This document shows, piece by piece, positions 5,158-5,297 of a stretch of 5,297 nt of DNA; the stretch's first letter is position 1; every line of letters begins with the position of its first letter. Below the pieces are notes generated by a model that worked only from the letters and a program-made list of their open reading frames with translations, was not told where the DNA came from and searched no databases. Source of the stretch: a bacterium (GTDB lineage Bacteria > Chlamydiota > Chlamydiia > Chlamydiales > Rhabdochlamydiaceae); NCBI GenBank assembly GCA_021802305.1, contig JAKAAD010000076.1, forward strand, positions 1-5,297, read 5' to 3'. A program made the translations under genes and the position numbers.

Positions 5158-5297
5158 ATGACTACCTTATCAAAAGACGATGTGAAGAGAGCCGTTGGAT
5201 ATCGTGCAGCGGACATGATCGAAAATGGCATGCGCGTAGGCCTTGGCAGCGGATCCACCGCGCATTTTTTCATTGAGCGTTTAATCCAGCGCTGGTT
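5158..5297 (+). CDS. rpiA: Ribose-5-phosphate isomerase A, N-terminal part (runs off the window)
   Basis: RpiA interconverts ribose 5-phosphate and ribulose 5-phosphate in the non-oxidative pentose phosphate pathway. Only 46 codons plus two bases are present. The start MTTLSKDDVKRAVGYRAADM is followed by a turn and the phosphate-binding GLGSGSTA at residues 28-35, then HFFIERLIQRW. The order helix, GMRVGLGSGST, helix with F-I-E is the characteristic RpiA opening (family form VGLGTGSTA..FI). The downstream catalytic Asp/Glu/Lys motifs lie outside the window. The ATG at 5158-5160 is the first sensible start; a faint AGAAG lies about 12 nt or more upstream, so the ribosome binding site is weak. 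The gene is transcribed away from the tyrS cluster. Confidence 0.88.
   Translation, partial: MTTLSKDDVKRAVGYRAADMIENGMRVGLGSGSTAHFFIERLIQRW

Noticed and set aside
1..5297. tRNA, rRNA, CRISPR array, integrase or phage gene
   Set aside because: No cloverleaf, spaced direct repeats, or recognisable mobile-element protein was seen on either strand. The only mobile-like signal is the 82-bp inverted repeat.

Overview
The window looks like chromosomal DNA from a member of the phylum Chlamydiae, probably an environmental (non-Chlamydiaceae) lineage. The basis is protein resemblance and gene order, judged by eye. A run of msbA, accA and an IHF/HU gene on one strand, facing a DnaQ-type exonuclease gene, matches my recollection of the Chlamydia trachomatis order dnaQ ... 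msbA-accA-(hypothetical)-himD/ihfA. The IHF-like and AccA proteins also carry phrases I associate with chlamydial homologues, such as GDRLEFRDFGV and the LLEKRYQKYR-type tail. No database search was possible, so the lineage is an inference.

Layout: bases 2-169 (+) hold the last 55 codons of a gene with a DUF3820-type MPFGKYKG domain, probably the end of a DnaQ-like 3'-5' exonuclease. It meets msbA tail to tail with an 8-bp overlap. From about 5120 down to 162 everything is on the minus strand, read in this order: a 109-aa lysine-rich helical protein of unknown function (4791-5120); tyrS (3506-4777); a 118-bp gap; an IHF/HU-family DNA-binding protein (3088-3387); a 156-bp gap holding a TATAAT promoter box and an 82-bp near-perfect inverted repeat; accA (2077-2931); and msbA (162-2093), which overlaps accA by 17 bp. 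At the right edge rpiA (5158 onward, +) starts, divergent from the 109-aa gene across only 37 bp.

Functions: these are mostly housekeeping genes. They cover tyrosine charging of tRNA, nucleoid architecture, the first committed step of fatty acid synthesis (AccA, acetyl-CoA carboxylase), export of lipid A or lipooligosaccharide (MsbA), and the pentose phosphate pathway (RpiA). AccA and MsbA plausibly form one transcription unit that makes fatty acids and then moves the finished glycolipid.

The non-routine part is the ihf-accA gap and the front of accA. A MITE-like inverted repeat flanked by TA lies just downstream of a good -10 box, so it would form nearly the whole accA 5' leader. The accA frame behind it begins at a TTG and lacks about 40 N-terminal residues usual for AccA. 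AccA also has two changes in its conserved GAYPG motif (GADPC here). MsbA has an unusually long first periplasmic loop with a degenerate EF-hand-like segment. I see no CRISPR array, rRNA, tRNA, phage gene or transposase gene.
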